Assembly: GCA_013398955.1 (NCBI GenBank)
Contig: VWPU01011410.1
Location: forward strand, 1 to 64,000
Direction of reading: 5' to 3'
DNA from: Callaeas wilsoni
Lineage: Eukaryota > Chordata > Aves > Passeriformes > Callaeidae
Length of the DNA: 64,000 nucleotides
The translations under genes and the position numbers were made by a program. Under the pieces are notes generated by a model, which saw only the letters and a list, made by a program, of their open reading frames with translations, made no database searches and was not told the DNA's origin. Positions 13,001 to 25,000 of the stretch are shown piece after piece; within the stretch, counting starts at the first letter, position 1; each line of letters begins with the position of its first letter.

Positions 13001-16000
13001 CAAGGATTCGTTATTCGCTGCAGCAATTCGATTATCTCTGTAAACCAGAAGCTGCCTGGGTAGCACTGAGAACATGAGCCAACTCAGGACATCTGTGAGC
13101 AGAAAGGGATTCTATTTCAAGTGCACTAACAGTCTAAGTAATTCTTCAAGATCACACACCTGTGTGTGTATATATATGTATATACTATATATATGCACAC
13201 AGACACAGGAGATATCCACAGCTAGGCTTCGTGTTTACCCTTTCCACCACAAATTCAAGATCAAATTGCTTGAATAAAAAAAAAAATTAAACCAAAACCA
13301 CTTTACTGCCATGTCAAATGACTTCAGATCCAGGAATCAAGCTGGTTTCTTTACAGGACATTCAGCAGCAGCAGTAAACACTGTAATTGGCACTTGTCTG
13401 AAAATTTGTTCATGAAATATGAGACTGAACAGAAGCAGTGATATGTGTCCATAAGAGATTTAGCCTTGCAGGGCTAATATTGAGAAGGCATTTTTTAAAA
13501 AACAGTTATTTTTATAAGCTAAAATGCTGCAACTTTAAACCCATACGGTGAGCAGAAATGCTTTTTGATAGTGTCATTTTTCTCACTATGAGTCTATTTG
13601 GAATACATTCTAATTAATTGGTCAATTGGCCTCTTTTTCTCTCCCTCAAAAAAATTCTCTTTTCAGGAGTGGAAAAAAATAGTTTCCTCACAATGTGAAG
13701 GATTGCTTATAACCTTCAGCTGAACCAGAGCAGGTTTGAGGGTTCTACATAAGGTGCCTTCCTCTTGTGCTGTCCTGTAGGCACAACCACAAACTCTGAA
13801 ACTTACTGCTGGCAAAATGATGTTGAACTTTGAAAAAGGGAACTGTCAATTTGCACTTTTTTAGAACTAGTCATATATTATGCAGTAGGGCTGAGAAAGC
13901 TTATTAATAGGCCAGGATCCCATTATGGTGTACAAGAAGGTAAGAGGCCAACTGCACAATTTAGGCCCTGTCATGGAAGCTCCTCGATATGGACAGATTC
14001 CTACATCCTCTGAAAGTAAATATCACGGGAGCCTGAATGCCATGCATCTCTGCTGTATAAAGATGCCCCCAAACCATCTACATTCAAACACACTTCCATT
14101 TTTATCAAGTTACTGCGCAGCAGCCAATTCCCAGCTGGTTCCTTTTGGATGGCACAAGCTTAGTCAAAGATATTAGGTTCCTGAAAGTAAGGTTTGGAGA
14201 TAGGACTCCGCAGTGCTCAAGGCAGGCATGGCTGCTTTTAAGGCCAAGTTCACCACTGCAATTCTTCCAACACAATTCTTCCCGGGTGTGCTTTGAGCAG
14301 GCGTGCCATGAAATGCTTCCCTGGGAGGTCAGACTGCACTGGTGTGTTGGAGACAGGCAGCAGCACCCACGTCGCTCGCTCTCCCAAACACCAAGAAGTT
14401 AATTCATGCTGTAAGAAAGGTGCCTTGAAGGATTTCACACTGCATTTGGCATCGTCTGGGCTGAGATTCTGAAATTGTTTAGTTCTGAGGCAGGAAGTAA
14501 ACAACCTGTTTAAGGAAACCCCCCTCATTCCACTGAATCTTCTGCCTACCTGTGCATCCAACATACACTATCATCAGCAAAACCTGGAGTAGTTTCTCAC
14601 TCACTGGCTTTCAAATCCCAGCCAGGACCAGGAAGGGGAAACCCTTCCAGGTGCTGCACATTGGGAGAGCACCAACTTTGCTGCAGGCCTTCTCTGGTTT
14701 CATGGGGTGGAGGAACACACAAGGACACCAGGGACCCTCACCTTGCCACCTCCTCAGAAATAATCTTCTGCACTTCACAGCATGCCAGGAACAGCCAGGC
14801 CAGAAGAAAAATGAGGATTTCAGTTCGAACTTGATATGGCTTTTCATCTTCCTCCTCTGGAAATCCATTCCCCAGACTTATCACCATTACTTCTACCTCT
14901 TCAAGGAAAACAGAAATTATAACAGCTTAAGGCATATGCCTGTACCAAGGAAACCCTCAAAGAAATAGATACAAAGCAGATCTGAGTGTTCTCAGACTAA
15001 TTTTTTCTTGCCTCTACATTCCTTGAGAGAGGCGGTTCTTAAAGCCCTTTTTCCCCCACACCTTGTGCTCTTATAATTTTGCTTATTTTATACATAAGTA
15101 TCTAAGGCTGAGAGGAAAATTCCAGGCCAGAAAGTTGATCCCTCCTTGAGAAGGTTTTTGCTCATAGATGTTCTATAGTCTGAGGCTTCTGGACTTTCTT
15201 TTCTATATGCAGAGCATCAACTTTTCCCTATTTCCACTTTAAACATATCACAATCCTTTTATTTTATCTCCTTCTCTGCAAAGGAAATATTACCTTTCAA
15301 CTAAGAGCTCTTGCCTCAAACAGCTTTTCTGTAAAGTAGCATTTAACCTGCCTCACACTTCCTCTTCAAACTTCACTTGTATAGGATGAGCAGGAGGATT
15401 TTTTTAACCTCTTCTCATAAGAAATGCAGATGCATGGGGTGAAGCAGGCAATCCAACTATTTGTCTGCCCTCTTCCAGCCTGAAAGCTCCTTTCTGAATG
15501 TGGTAGCCAAGATAAGGCAGAGAATCCTGGGGGAAGGCTCAAGCAGCACCTCATGTACTAAGAATGGGTTTTCCCTACTCTGTAGAAAGACATGGACTGG
15601 CACAATGGGTAGATATTACATATGGTGGTTTTGGACCCATAATGTGATCAGCCAGCTCAGGTGGTTACAGGTCATCACACCGGGGACACTTCTTTACAGA
15701 GGTTTCTCAAAACAGCTCATAGGAGCCATCTGGGTACCGCCCTGTGGGGTACAGGTGATGCCTTAGGATTTTAGCTTTTATATTTTCATATATTTGTAAT
15801 CCTGCATTTCTTTAGTGTATAACTCTGAGTTCCATGCAGAGTGTTAGCTACTGCTTTCCCATTTTTGTCAGACACAACAATTCCTCTCTGGGCCTGAGAA
15901 TCAAGGACACCTCACTGTTTCAGGCCCTGAGAAATGTAAACAAAAGTGAATTGGGGGGGAGCAAACTAAGAGAATGGAACTCCACTGCCTGAAGCTGTAA

Positions 16001-19000
16001 TGGGACAATTAACCTCTGATATGCAAATGGACAAAACTTATATCTGTCCAAAAAACATGTGACTGTTGTACATCTTGGGTGCAGTCTCTGCGAGACTCCT
16101 GCACTGCCCAAGGTGTGCCCTGTGAAGGCCTTTCAATAAATACCTACCCTTTATCCTTTCACTCTGTCCAGCCTCTGTTCCAGGTCAGACTCTCCAAGGC
16201 ATCATAGGCAGCAGAGAGCACCTGGCAAGTCTCTGTATCCTACTTTTACACTTGTATTCACCATGGCATTAAGTCATAAATCCCAAGCAGAGTTAACTGC
16301 TTCTCTGGGATGTTCAGTCTTGGTGCAGATTAAACTCTTTCCTTGGTCTCTCAATTTGCTTATATCCTCTGAAGCAGGAGCTGCAATGCCAATTCTTTCT
16401 GCAGAATATGCACCCGCACAAAGGAACTATGTCTTGGCACAGATAATCCTCAGGGAACCAGGAAAATGTTAGTACCTTCACAGCAGTTTTATTTTCCTTG
16501 GCTTTCTGCACACCTCAGAAATAAAACAGAATCGCCGAAGTTCTTCCTGCTGTTTGCAGTGTGCAAACACCCTGAGTCACCGAGTCTCCCAGAGGCACCA
16601 CCTTTGGTGTGACAGAGGCTTCTGCTTACCCAGCCTCCAATCCTCAATAAACAGGTGACCAACCCAGCAAACAGCTCCAGCTGCAAGGCACACAGGCTCC
16701 AGGGAGGGCTGGGCAAGCCTAGCCTTTCCAGAATAAGGAACAAGCCAAAGAAAGGACTCGCCTCCTCACGAACATCCCAGGAGACTTCAGCTTCCATTAG
16801 ACTGCTGGGCAAATCTCTGGCAATAGCTCTAAGTTCAAGTTCAGACCTTCAAGGAAAGGGCTGAGAAGGAATAGGCCCACAAATGTTCCTGCTATCCATT
16901 GAATCTTCTCCAAAGATAGGAATGGAAGTCCCACCATCCTTCTATCAACCCAGAGCTTTTGCCCTCTCCTGGACATCTCCTAAGCCCTTGTCTGCCCCAG
17001 ATGTGGTGGCTGGAGTCTTGTTAAAGTACCACAGGTCATTAACTCTGTCCTGGCCAGCCATGCTTTGCAACCCACATACCTCAAATGCCTTCTCCTTCTG
17101 GCCGTCTTCTTGGTCTCCTGAGGGTATTGACAAGCTTAGGTAAAGCAGCCTGTTTTCACAGCTTCGCTAAAAAATCAAAGCACAAACTAGACCATAAAAA
17201 TTACTACCACGGTCAGCCTCAGAGGCCCCAAGATACCTGTGTGCTTTGGGTGAGTGGAAAATGATCAAAAGAGAGAGAGAACAGAACAAGAATGGATTTC
17301 TGAACCAATACTGAGTCTGGCAGGACCTTGCATAGCTCTTACTGCTGGCATTTTAATTCAGGTGAGAGTGTGACTTAATGGAGTTATTAATGAACTTTTC
17401 TGCCTTGTAATGTGTGTTTTTAGGTGACTGCTGGCTCCTAGCTGCCATTGCATCTCTCACTTTGAATCCAGATATTCTGTTCCGTGTTGTTCCAAAGTCC
17501 CAGAGTTTCCAGAAGGACTACGCTGGAATCTTTCATTTCCAGGTACCTGTATGATCAGGGGATTGAGAATAAGAGAGGAAAGTGCTAGTATTTAACCAGA
17601 AGCAGCTTTTTTTTTTTTCCCCCTTTGGAACACATGAAATACTAAGCAGTTACAGTATGTACATGAAATTGATGGGAGAGAGAGAAACAAAATAAGAACA
17701 GAGTTAAATAATGTTAAATGAGACCTACTCACTGGTGAGGTTCTGCTGTTTTACAGCTGATGGGGCTCTGGGGAGTTATACAGATTTTGTCAACTGAGCC
17801 AAATCATCAGGCCACATGAGCCCAAACCAAGCTCTGTTGCTGCCAGCTGTTGAGAGTGAATTCAGGCTGGTGTGGTTCCTTCTCCTTCCTGCCCTTCCCT
17901 CCCTGCTTTGCCTTTATTTCCTTGCCTGTGGACCCAGAGCATTGGGATTTAGCCAACCTGCTTTGACTGGAGGTTAGGCTCGGGTGGGAGCAGTGTGGAT
18001 TCACGCTGCAAAGCTAAAGGAGCTGTTCTGGTGAGGACAGAAGCTTTAGAACACATACCTATCCCTTCCACCAGCTCACCTGTGAGTGTTATGGTGTGAA
18101 TTATCATCTCTTCTTTCAGGAATGCAGCAAATCGTGGAGTAAACATTTCTAGCTTTGAGGTCAAAATTTAACACTAGCAGTGTTTCACACATTTCCTAAA
18201 CATTTTCAGAAGGGATTAGCACTACTGAGTGTTTCCCCTTTAGGTGACCTCTCCTTACAACATTTTTACAGGGGCTTTGGTTTTTTTTTTCCTTAAGGTT
18301 TGAACCTTGAGATAGTGCAGAGTATCCTAGCTCCATGCTGGCTTTCTGGGCTGTCCACTATGTAAACTCAGTTTACATGTTCAGACAATGTTTTTGTTGT
18401 TATGTGCAACAAGATGCTGTTAATATTTCCTATCAGCAAAATTTAATATAGCACTAAGAAGCCTGTTAAATGCTCCCCAGAGCTGGGAGGAGTTTGTCTC
18501 TAATACAAAGGAGAGGAATCCAGCATGGGAGTAAACCCTACAGTGGCTTATGCAGGGGGAAGTGATGACAGGTGAAGGGGTAGGAGGATGGTAGAGTGGA
18601 GCTATTAACGGCGCACCAGCCCCCATCATCTTTTCCTTTCTTCTTTCCCTCAGTTCTGGCAGTACGGAGAGTGGGTGGACGTGGTGGTGGACGACAGGCT
18701 GCCCACCAAGAACGGGAAGCTGGTCTTCGTGCACTCAGAGGAGGGCAACGAGTTCTGGAGCGCACTGCTGGAGAAGGCCTACGCCAAGTACGGGGCTGGG
18801 CGGGAGCTGTGCCCCTGGCTGTGCCCCTGGTGGTGGCCCAGACCGGGGGTGTCAGTCACAACACACTTCATTCGAAGGCAGCCTCCCTTCCACCCAGCAT
18901 TTACAGTTCCCTCTACGTCCATAAAGGCTGTTGCCAACTGTGTTCCAAGGGGCTTTGGTTCTGTTGCCCCAGGTCACAGTGATGACCAAACAAACTAAGA

Positions 19001-22000
19001 GATACTAAATGATAAACCCTTCTTTCTTTGGTACGTTGTTCTTGCAGGTGGAGATGGACCCTTGTCTAGCTCGTATCATCTCTGTCCCACAGGTTGAACG
19101 GCTCTTATGAAGCTCTAGCAGGAGGGTCCACTGTGGAGGGCTTTGAGGATTTTACCGGAGGCATCTCTGAGTCCTATGAGCTGCAGAGGGCTCCTTCAAA
19201 CCTGTACCAAATCATCCAGAAGGCCCTGAGAGCTGGGTCGCTTCTTGGCTGCTCCATCGATGTAAGAGGCTGACAAAGCTTTACTCTCCTTGCTCCTCTT
19301 CTCAGGGCTCTGGTCCGTACTGTGACAAAAGCCCAGACCAGTGTTAGATATAGGTAGGAAGGTCTGATATTAAAGCAAACTGTAATTAATGTGAGACCTT
19401 TATTGATTTCAGTAACAAAAACTTTGGACGAGGCTCTGAATAACCAACTCTTGTCATGCCTCCCTGTTTACATGACAGCATCTGATAATACTTAGAGCCA
19501 TGAGCTACGTACCGGTCTTCTGGAACTCCATTTTCATTCTCTGAATATCTTTTCTCATTCAAATTTTGTGTAATTTCAGCTCCAGACCCTTGACTGCCAG
19601 AGACAAACTCACTGAGACACTTTGTTGTAGCCTGTAGTCTGATTCCGGCTTTGGTTTTCAGTCCTAAAGATGACTGACACCTGTAATACAAACACTCTCA
19701 AGTTACAGATGATGTTTGAACATGTTTTGGAAACTTCACACCTTTCACATCCTGTTTCATTATCTTGTTTGCCTTGTGGCGTATAGAATTACCGGAGTTC
19801 CAATTTTGATATACTGGATCTCGACTGAGACAGGCTAGAGCTAAGTTCGTGTGAACATGCCTTTGCAGGTGATTGGGCCTGTCACCTGAGTTTGGAATTG
19901 GATTTAGATTTAGATTTCATTGCACATTCTTGAATTTCTTCTGTGCTTGGTCTCTATATCAAGGGGCATGAAACTGCAGCTTTTGCTGTGGATCTCACCT
20001 TAATTTAATTTAATATACTTTGCATCAAGAATATTGGTATTCATTGTTCACACTACTTTGGATATCTTCCCCCGTATTAATTTGCTTATGAAAGCTGAGT
20101 TCATACACAATATATAATCATAAATGTGCATACTTTTATTGCTCCAGATAACTGCTACAGCTGAAATAGAAGCAATCACAAGTCTGAAGCTGGTAAAAGG
20201 ACATGCTTACTCTATCACTGGAGCAGAGGAGGTAAGCCACCTCTCTGGGACCACCATGCAAACCAACTTGGGGTTGCAACACTGCAGTGCCTTCAACTTT
20301 CTGATGTCTTTCAGTGGCTGACCATAAAAATGTTCCTAACTTATACACACTCATGCAGAAAAAGGCAGTACCCGTAGTACTCAGCCGGGTCAGAAGCTTT
20401 GTACAGGTAGTGGTGTGGAGCACACTGTGCATTCTGCCACTTGTATGGTACCAACAGGCTGGGGTACCAACTTTAATGGTGGGCCAAGCTGTTACCAAAA
20501 TTCAGGGTACAGAAAGGAGAAGCAGGAGAGGAGGCAGCCATTCCCCACGTGTTTATATTGTGTGAGGTGGGAGCGAGCACTTTGCAAGTCAGAGCGGATG
20601 GGAAAGGAGTAAAAGCCTCTTTGACACGCTCTGCTATGAGTCTCACCTTTAGAGTGAGCCCCAGGTATTCCTGCTCCTCCAAAACTGGAATCATTACAGA
20701 GATGTCCATGCCAGATAACCTCCTTCCAACCTCGCTGTGTTGTGCAATGTTTCCTGCTTTTGAGGATGTAGATATTCTGCTGGTTTGTAGCTGATGTTTT
20801 TCCTTGCAGGTTGCTGTCATTATATGAAATGGTGAGTGCTGCAGCTAATGGCTCACTTGGTGGCACAGGATAATGTAAAAATAAGGGTGGAATGCATCTA
20901 GGTGTCTTTTAACTATTGCAAATTGTAATGGACTGCATCACTCAAGTACAAATCATGTTTTATCCTATCTGAAAAGCAATTGCCCTCTGATGATTGGAAT
21001 AATGGAAATGCTCAGGCTCTGTTTGTTGTGGATCTTTTAGGTATATTACCGAGGACGGCCAGAGAAACTAGTGAGGCTTAGGAATCCCTGGGGTGAAGTA
21101 GAATGGACTGGATCTTGGAGTGATAAGTAGGTTTTTATATGCCCCTGCTTCTCTCTCTTTGGTGTATTTTGGAATCTATTAAAAATTAAATTGGGACAAT
21201 ACAGTTAATCCAATCACAAAGCGCATTTAGGAGAGATACTAAATCAGTTGGAATAAAACACTATTAATTTATTAGCAAGGTTGGATATTGATCCGTTCTT
21301 TCCAGTGGGCGTTAATACCTGCCTCAGGCAGAGCTTTCTCACCAGAGACAACAGCCCTTGGTTTAACTCTGAGCAGCCCAATGCAAGCCATACCCACATC
21401 GTTTTGCAAGACAATTTTTCTAAATTGATCCTACCAATGGTGCCAGGACCTAAGTAAAATATACAAACCAGTCCTTTTCCTGGGAGTTAAAGCAAGGATA
21501 AACCATTATACCTCTGCTTCGACTTTGAGGTTGCTCAGCTCTATATCAGACCAGAATTTGGTACCTATCTGAGAATCTTGAAAAAGTGAGGATGCTGACT
21601 AAGATAAGGACACAGAAGTTTCAAAATCTCTCAGAAACTGTCTGGGCTTCAACTGTCTTGGAATCTTGGGAGCGTGGTAGTGACAACATCTCTTTTATTT
21701 TTATATTTAGAACGGCATAAATTTTACTGTCATTTGGGCCACAATATACTTTTTCATGCAGCACTTTGAGATTCCAGTTTCCTGTCCTGACTGACTGCAG
21801 CCTGGGTGCTGATGTATCATAATCAGGGAAAGAAAATAGAGATAACATTGCAATTAATTTTACTTTTATCAGAGCTGCTTTGCTCAGCCCTAAGGTAAGG
21901 TGCCTCAGGCACACACACATGCCATATCCTGGTTTTGTCACACCTGTTTTGCCGTGGGGCAACCTTGCTGAGGCAGGTGCAGCACTGCGTTGTCATGTGG

Positions 22001-25000
22001 GAGCAGATCAGAGCAGAATCCATTCTGAGCGCATTAATTTCAGAATGTCAAGGGAGCAATGCTGTTTTCTGCAGCAAATTTTCTGATTTCACCTTTTTGC
22101 TTTCCTGTTCTTTCCTGACCCCCAACAATGGAGGTTATATCGTTTCCCTAAGGAGGATATCAGGCACCCCAATAGATCTTAAAATGGAGACGCTCCGACT
22201 GACTTTCAGGCTGCAGATTTCCTAATCCAGCCAGTCTGTTTGTACCTTCTGGCAGCTGGCAGGGGAGATTCAATTCAAGGCTTATTTGTTGCAAATACGG
22301 TTGCAGTCTGATTCCAGTCCAGCATAGTCAGGTTGCAGGGTCTGCTGTCATTTGGAGGGGCACAAGGTCTATTTGTTGGAGAAATATATACTCCTTTATC
22401 AGCCCAAGATAGAATCTAACTCAGATCTCATTGTAGAATAAAATGCAACAGCTGAACAGTGTGCTTGTGTGCTTTGTCTGCAGTGCTCCTGAGTGGAATT
22501 ATGTTGATCCCAAACAAAAACAAGCTCTGGATAAGCAAGTAGATGATGGAGAGTTTTGGTGAGAATCGTTCATTTAGCTTACTCTTTCGAACGTTTTATG
22601 TGCCTTAAGCAATCCTTTCAGTTGGATGGAGGAAAACTGCCAGCACCAAGGGGGTTAATAATGACATGCATGCATTGTTAGCCTCTTATTTATCTCCCTT
22701 CCTACTCAAATATTACCTTTTATTAGAGCTTGCATAACTCGGCGCTTATCCAAAATATAGAGACCAGATGGTAATAAAATTAATGAGGTGGCAAGAATGA
22801 ACCTCAGCTGCTCTACATTTTGAGGTCTGTTTTTTTGCCTAAATGCTACACACTAATGAAAAAGTTCGGATTACCAGCTTGGGAAGAGTCTGTTTACTCA
22901 GACCTAATAGAAAGCCTGTCCTAACCCTGATCTGATTGTATATGGATCAGTGCTGAACTGATGTCACTCTGTCCTAGCCTGGAAAGATAAACGGCCACCG
23001 TCTTCCAGTGCAATCAGCCGCATGGGCCATCAGGCACTGGGAAATGAGAGCAGACCTCTGCTTGCAGCATGAAGCAATCAAGGTCTGTCACTCAGGCAAA
23101 CCTACCAGGAATGGTAAAAACAAACATCAATGATAGGACTGAAGCAAAACACCAAACTGAGACTGTTTTCCTACAGAGCGATGCTCTCGCAAGGGCCAAC
23201 TCTTACTCCCTTTAAATGGAATCTCCCCGCACGTATTGTTTCATCAGTTCCAGTGAATTTGTTTATGAAGCGTGATCCATGAGGGATTGCCCCCAGCTGG
23301 GGATGACAGAAAACGGTTTGGCTGAGCCCGTAATGTGTAACAGCCATTGACAAAGGCTGTCAAAGGAGGTACAGCTCATTCAGGCAGTGGGCAATTTTGT
23401 TTCCCAAAAGCCGGGTCCAAGTTTCAGAATTCAATTAAATGCGGCTTTGGGCAGATCTGCAGTACCGATGTTTGCTGCCCTGTTGGGAGAAGTGTCCTGC
23501 TGCAGCCACCTCATCTGTTGCAGGCTGATGGACTAACTTATTCTTTTTGTGTGCCAGGATGGCATTTTCGGATTTCCAAAGGCAGTTTAGCCGCCTTGAG
23601 ATCTGCAATTTGACTCCTGACACACTGACAAGCAACAAGGTCAACAAATGGGACCTGACCCTGTTTAATGGACAGTGGAGACGGGGTTCAACTGCTGGGG
23701 GCTGCCAGAACTACCAAGGTAAGGACCCAACCAAATGGGCCTTTGGTGAAATCCCAAACAAAACATTCAAAAACTAAGTGCTTGTGAACTGGAGGGGACT
23801 TTGGTGGGAAAAAAGAGCTTGGAGGTGCAACAATTTCTGTGGGGTTTGGACAGTAAGCAAAAGCCTGGGAGTTTAAATGAAGATCTAATTCACACTTACT
23901 TCCTCGTGGGGGATTACCAGCCCACCAAGCAGTTAATTCATGGTGATAGTATTTTTTTTTCTCTGTCTGCTTTTCCTGCTTGCATGGCTTTTCCTACTGG
24001 CTAGAGTAATCCTCTGAAGGGTTGGGTAGGCCAGGAAAGTGTCACAGTTCAGTGGCACTGTTATTTCCAATCCGTTTTCAGGTTAGACCTCTGGAGAGGC
24101 TGTCTGGCATTCGGTCCTTTTGCAACAACAACAGCCTCTGCCAAGGACATTTCCTGGAGATAAAGGACTGCCTGGAATTAACAATATCAGCTCCTCCCTG
24201 TTGGTCATTACTCCTCAGGAAATACCCTGGTGCTTTGATTTCCCATGGCTCCAACTGATACTCAGCATAGCTGTGAAAATATAAACCCATATAACTCAAT
24301 GGAGAGAACTGGAAAAACTCCAGGCAAAAGTCCTTCCACAGAGATATTCTCTGTAGGTCTAGTGACAGCCATCTTGGCTGCAATGACAGCAAAGCCTCCT
24401 CCTTTTTGTCTCCTGTTGGGAATTCTTAGCAACATACTGGACCAATCCCCAGTTTAAAATCCGGTTGGATGAACCAGATGATGACCATGAAGGGAGTTTG
24501 AATGAGCCATGCTGTACTATTCTGGTGGGCTTGATGCAGAAGAACCGCAGGAGGCAGAAGAGAATGGGAGAAGGTCTGCTTAGTATTGGTTATTCACTCT
24601 ATCAGGTAAAAGTTTGTTCCTGATTTTAAAGGCTTTATTCCTTGTCCTGTTAAGCTGGAAAAAATTAGCACTGTGCTGCATCTTGACATTCAGCGCTACA
24701 CTTCAATAAGAACTGGATTTTGCAAAATGATTCTATTACTTCTCTAATTTCTTCCTGACCCCCATAATATGGGAAGACTCAGATAAATTGAGGCTCAGTT
24801 TTTGTCCCACTTCAGCTGGATGGTAGTATAAATTATCGAGCCAGTAATTTAGTAACAGTCTCTTTGAGAATCTTCTCTTACAAAATCTGAATGGGGGCAG
24901 GCTCAGGGTGCCTGGCAATTCCAGATAAGTGTTTCTGGTAACAGCCTATCATTAGTCCTCAGTAGTCACTTTCTTTTTCATTATTATTTGTCCCTTGCAT

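Larger units (their letters stand above)
9273..17423 (+). other. CAPN8: CAPN8 intron 2 (longest intron)
   Basis: An 8151-base intron, GTATGTA...TTTTTAG. It contains a pyrimidine microsatellite (11171-11203), a TG/TA microsatellite (13161-13200) and a sense-orientation solo LTR (15756-16204). No other gene is recognised; open frames of up to about 170 codons have no recognisable similarity. Confidence 0.8.
17543..24429 (+). other. CAPN8: CAPN8 introns 3-9 (between the listed exons)
   Basis: The introns here are 1111, 305, 886, 809, 1357, 999 and 711 bases long, all with ordinary GT...AG borders. I see no additional gene or clear mobile element in them. Intron 4 (18788-19092) is the shortest, with donor GTACGG. 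The interval includes exons 4-9, which are listed separately. Confidence 0.75.

Noticed and set aside
15920..16111. 63-codon minus frame and its near-identical partner at 26377-26568 (+), which look like a conserved small protein
   Set aside because: Both are antisense reads through the two copies of one LTR. Similarity reflects the repeat, not a gene family.
18788..18998. Open reading frame running past exon 4 into intron 4
   Set aside because: The donor AA/GTACGG and the acceptor at 19093 are required for the conserved AYAKLNG join; read-through gives no calpain sequence.
19029..19092. Alternative acceptor CTTGCAG ending at 19048 for exon 5
   Set aside because: Using it would insert bases that break the conserved calpain join; CCCACAG ending at 19092 keeps it.
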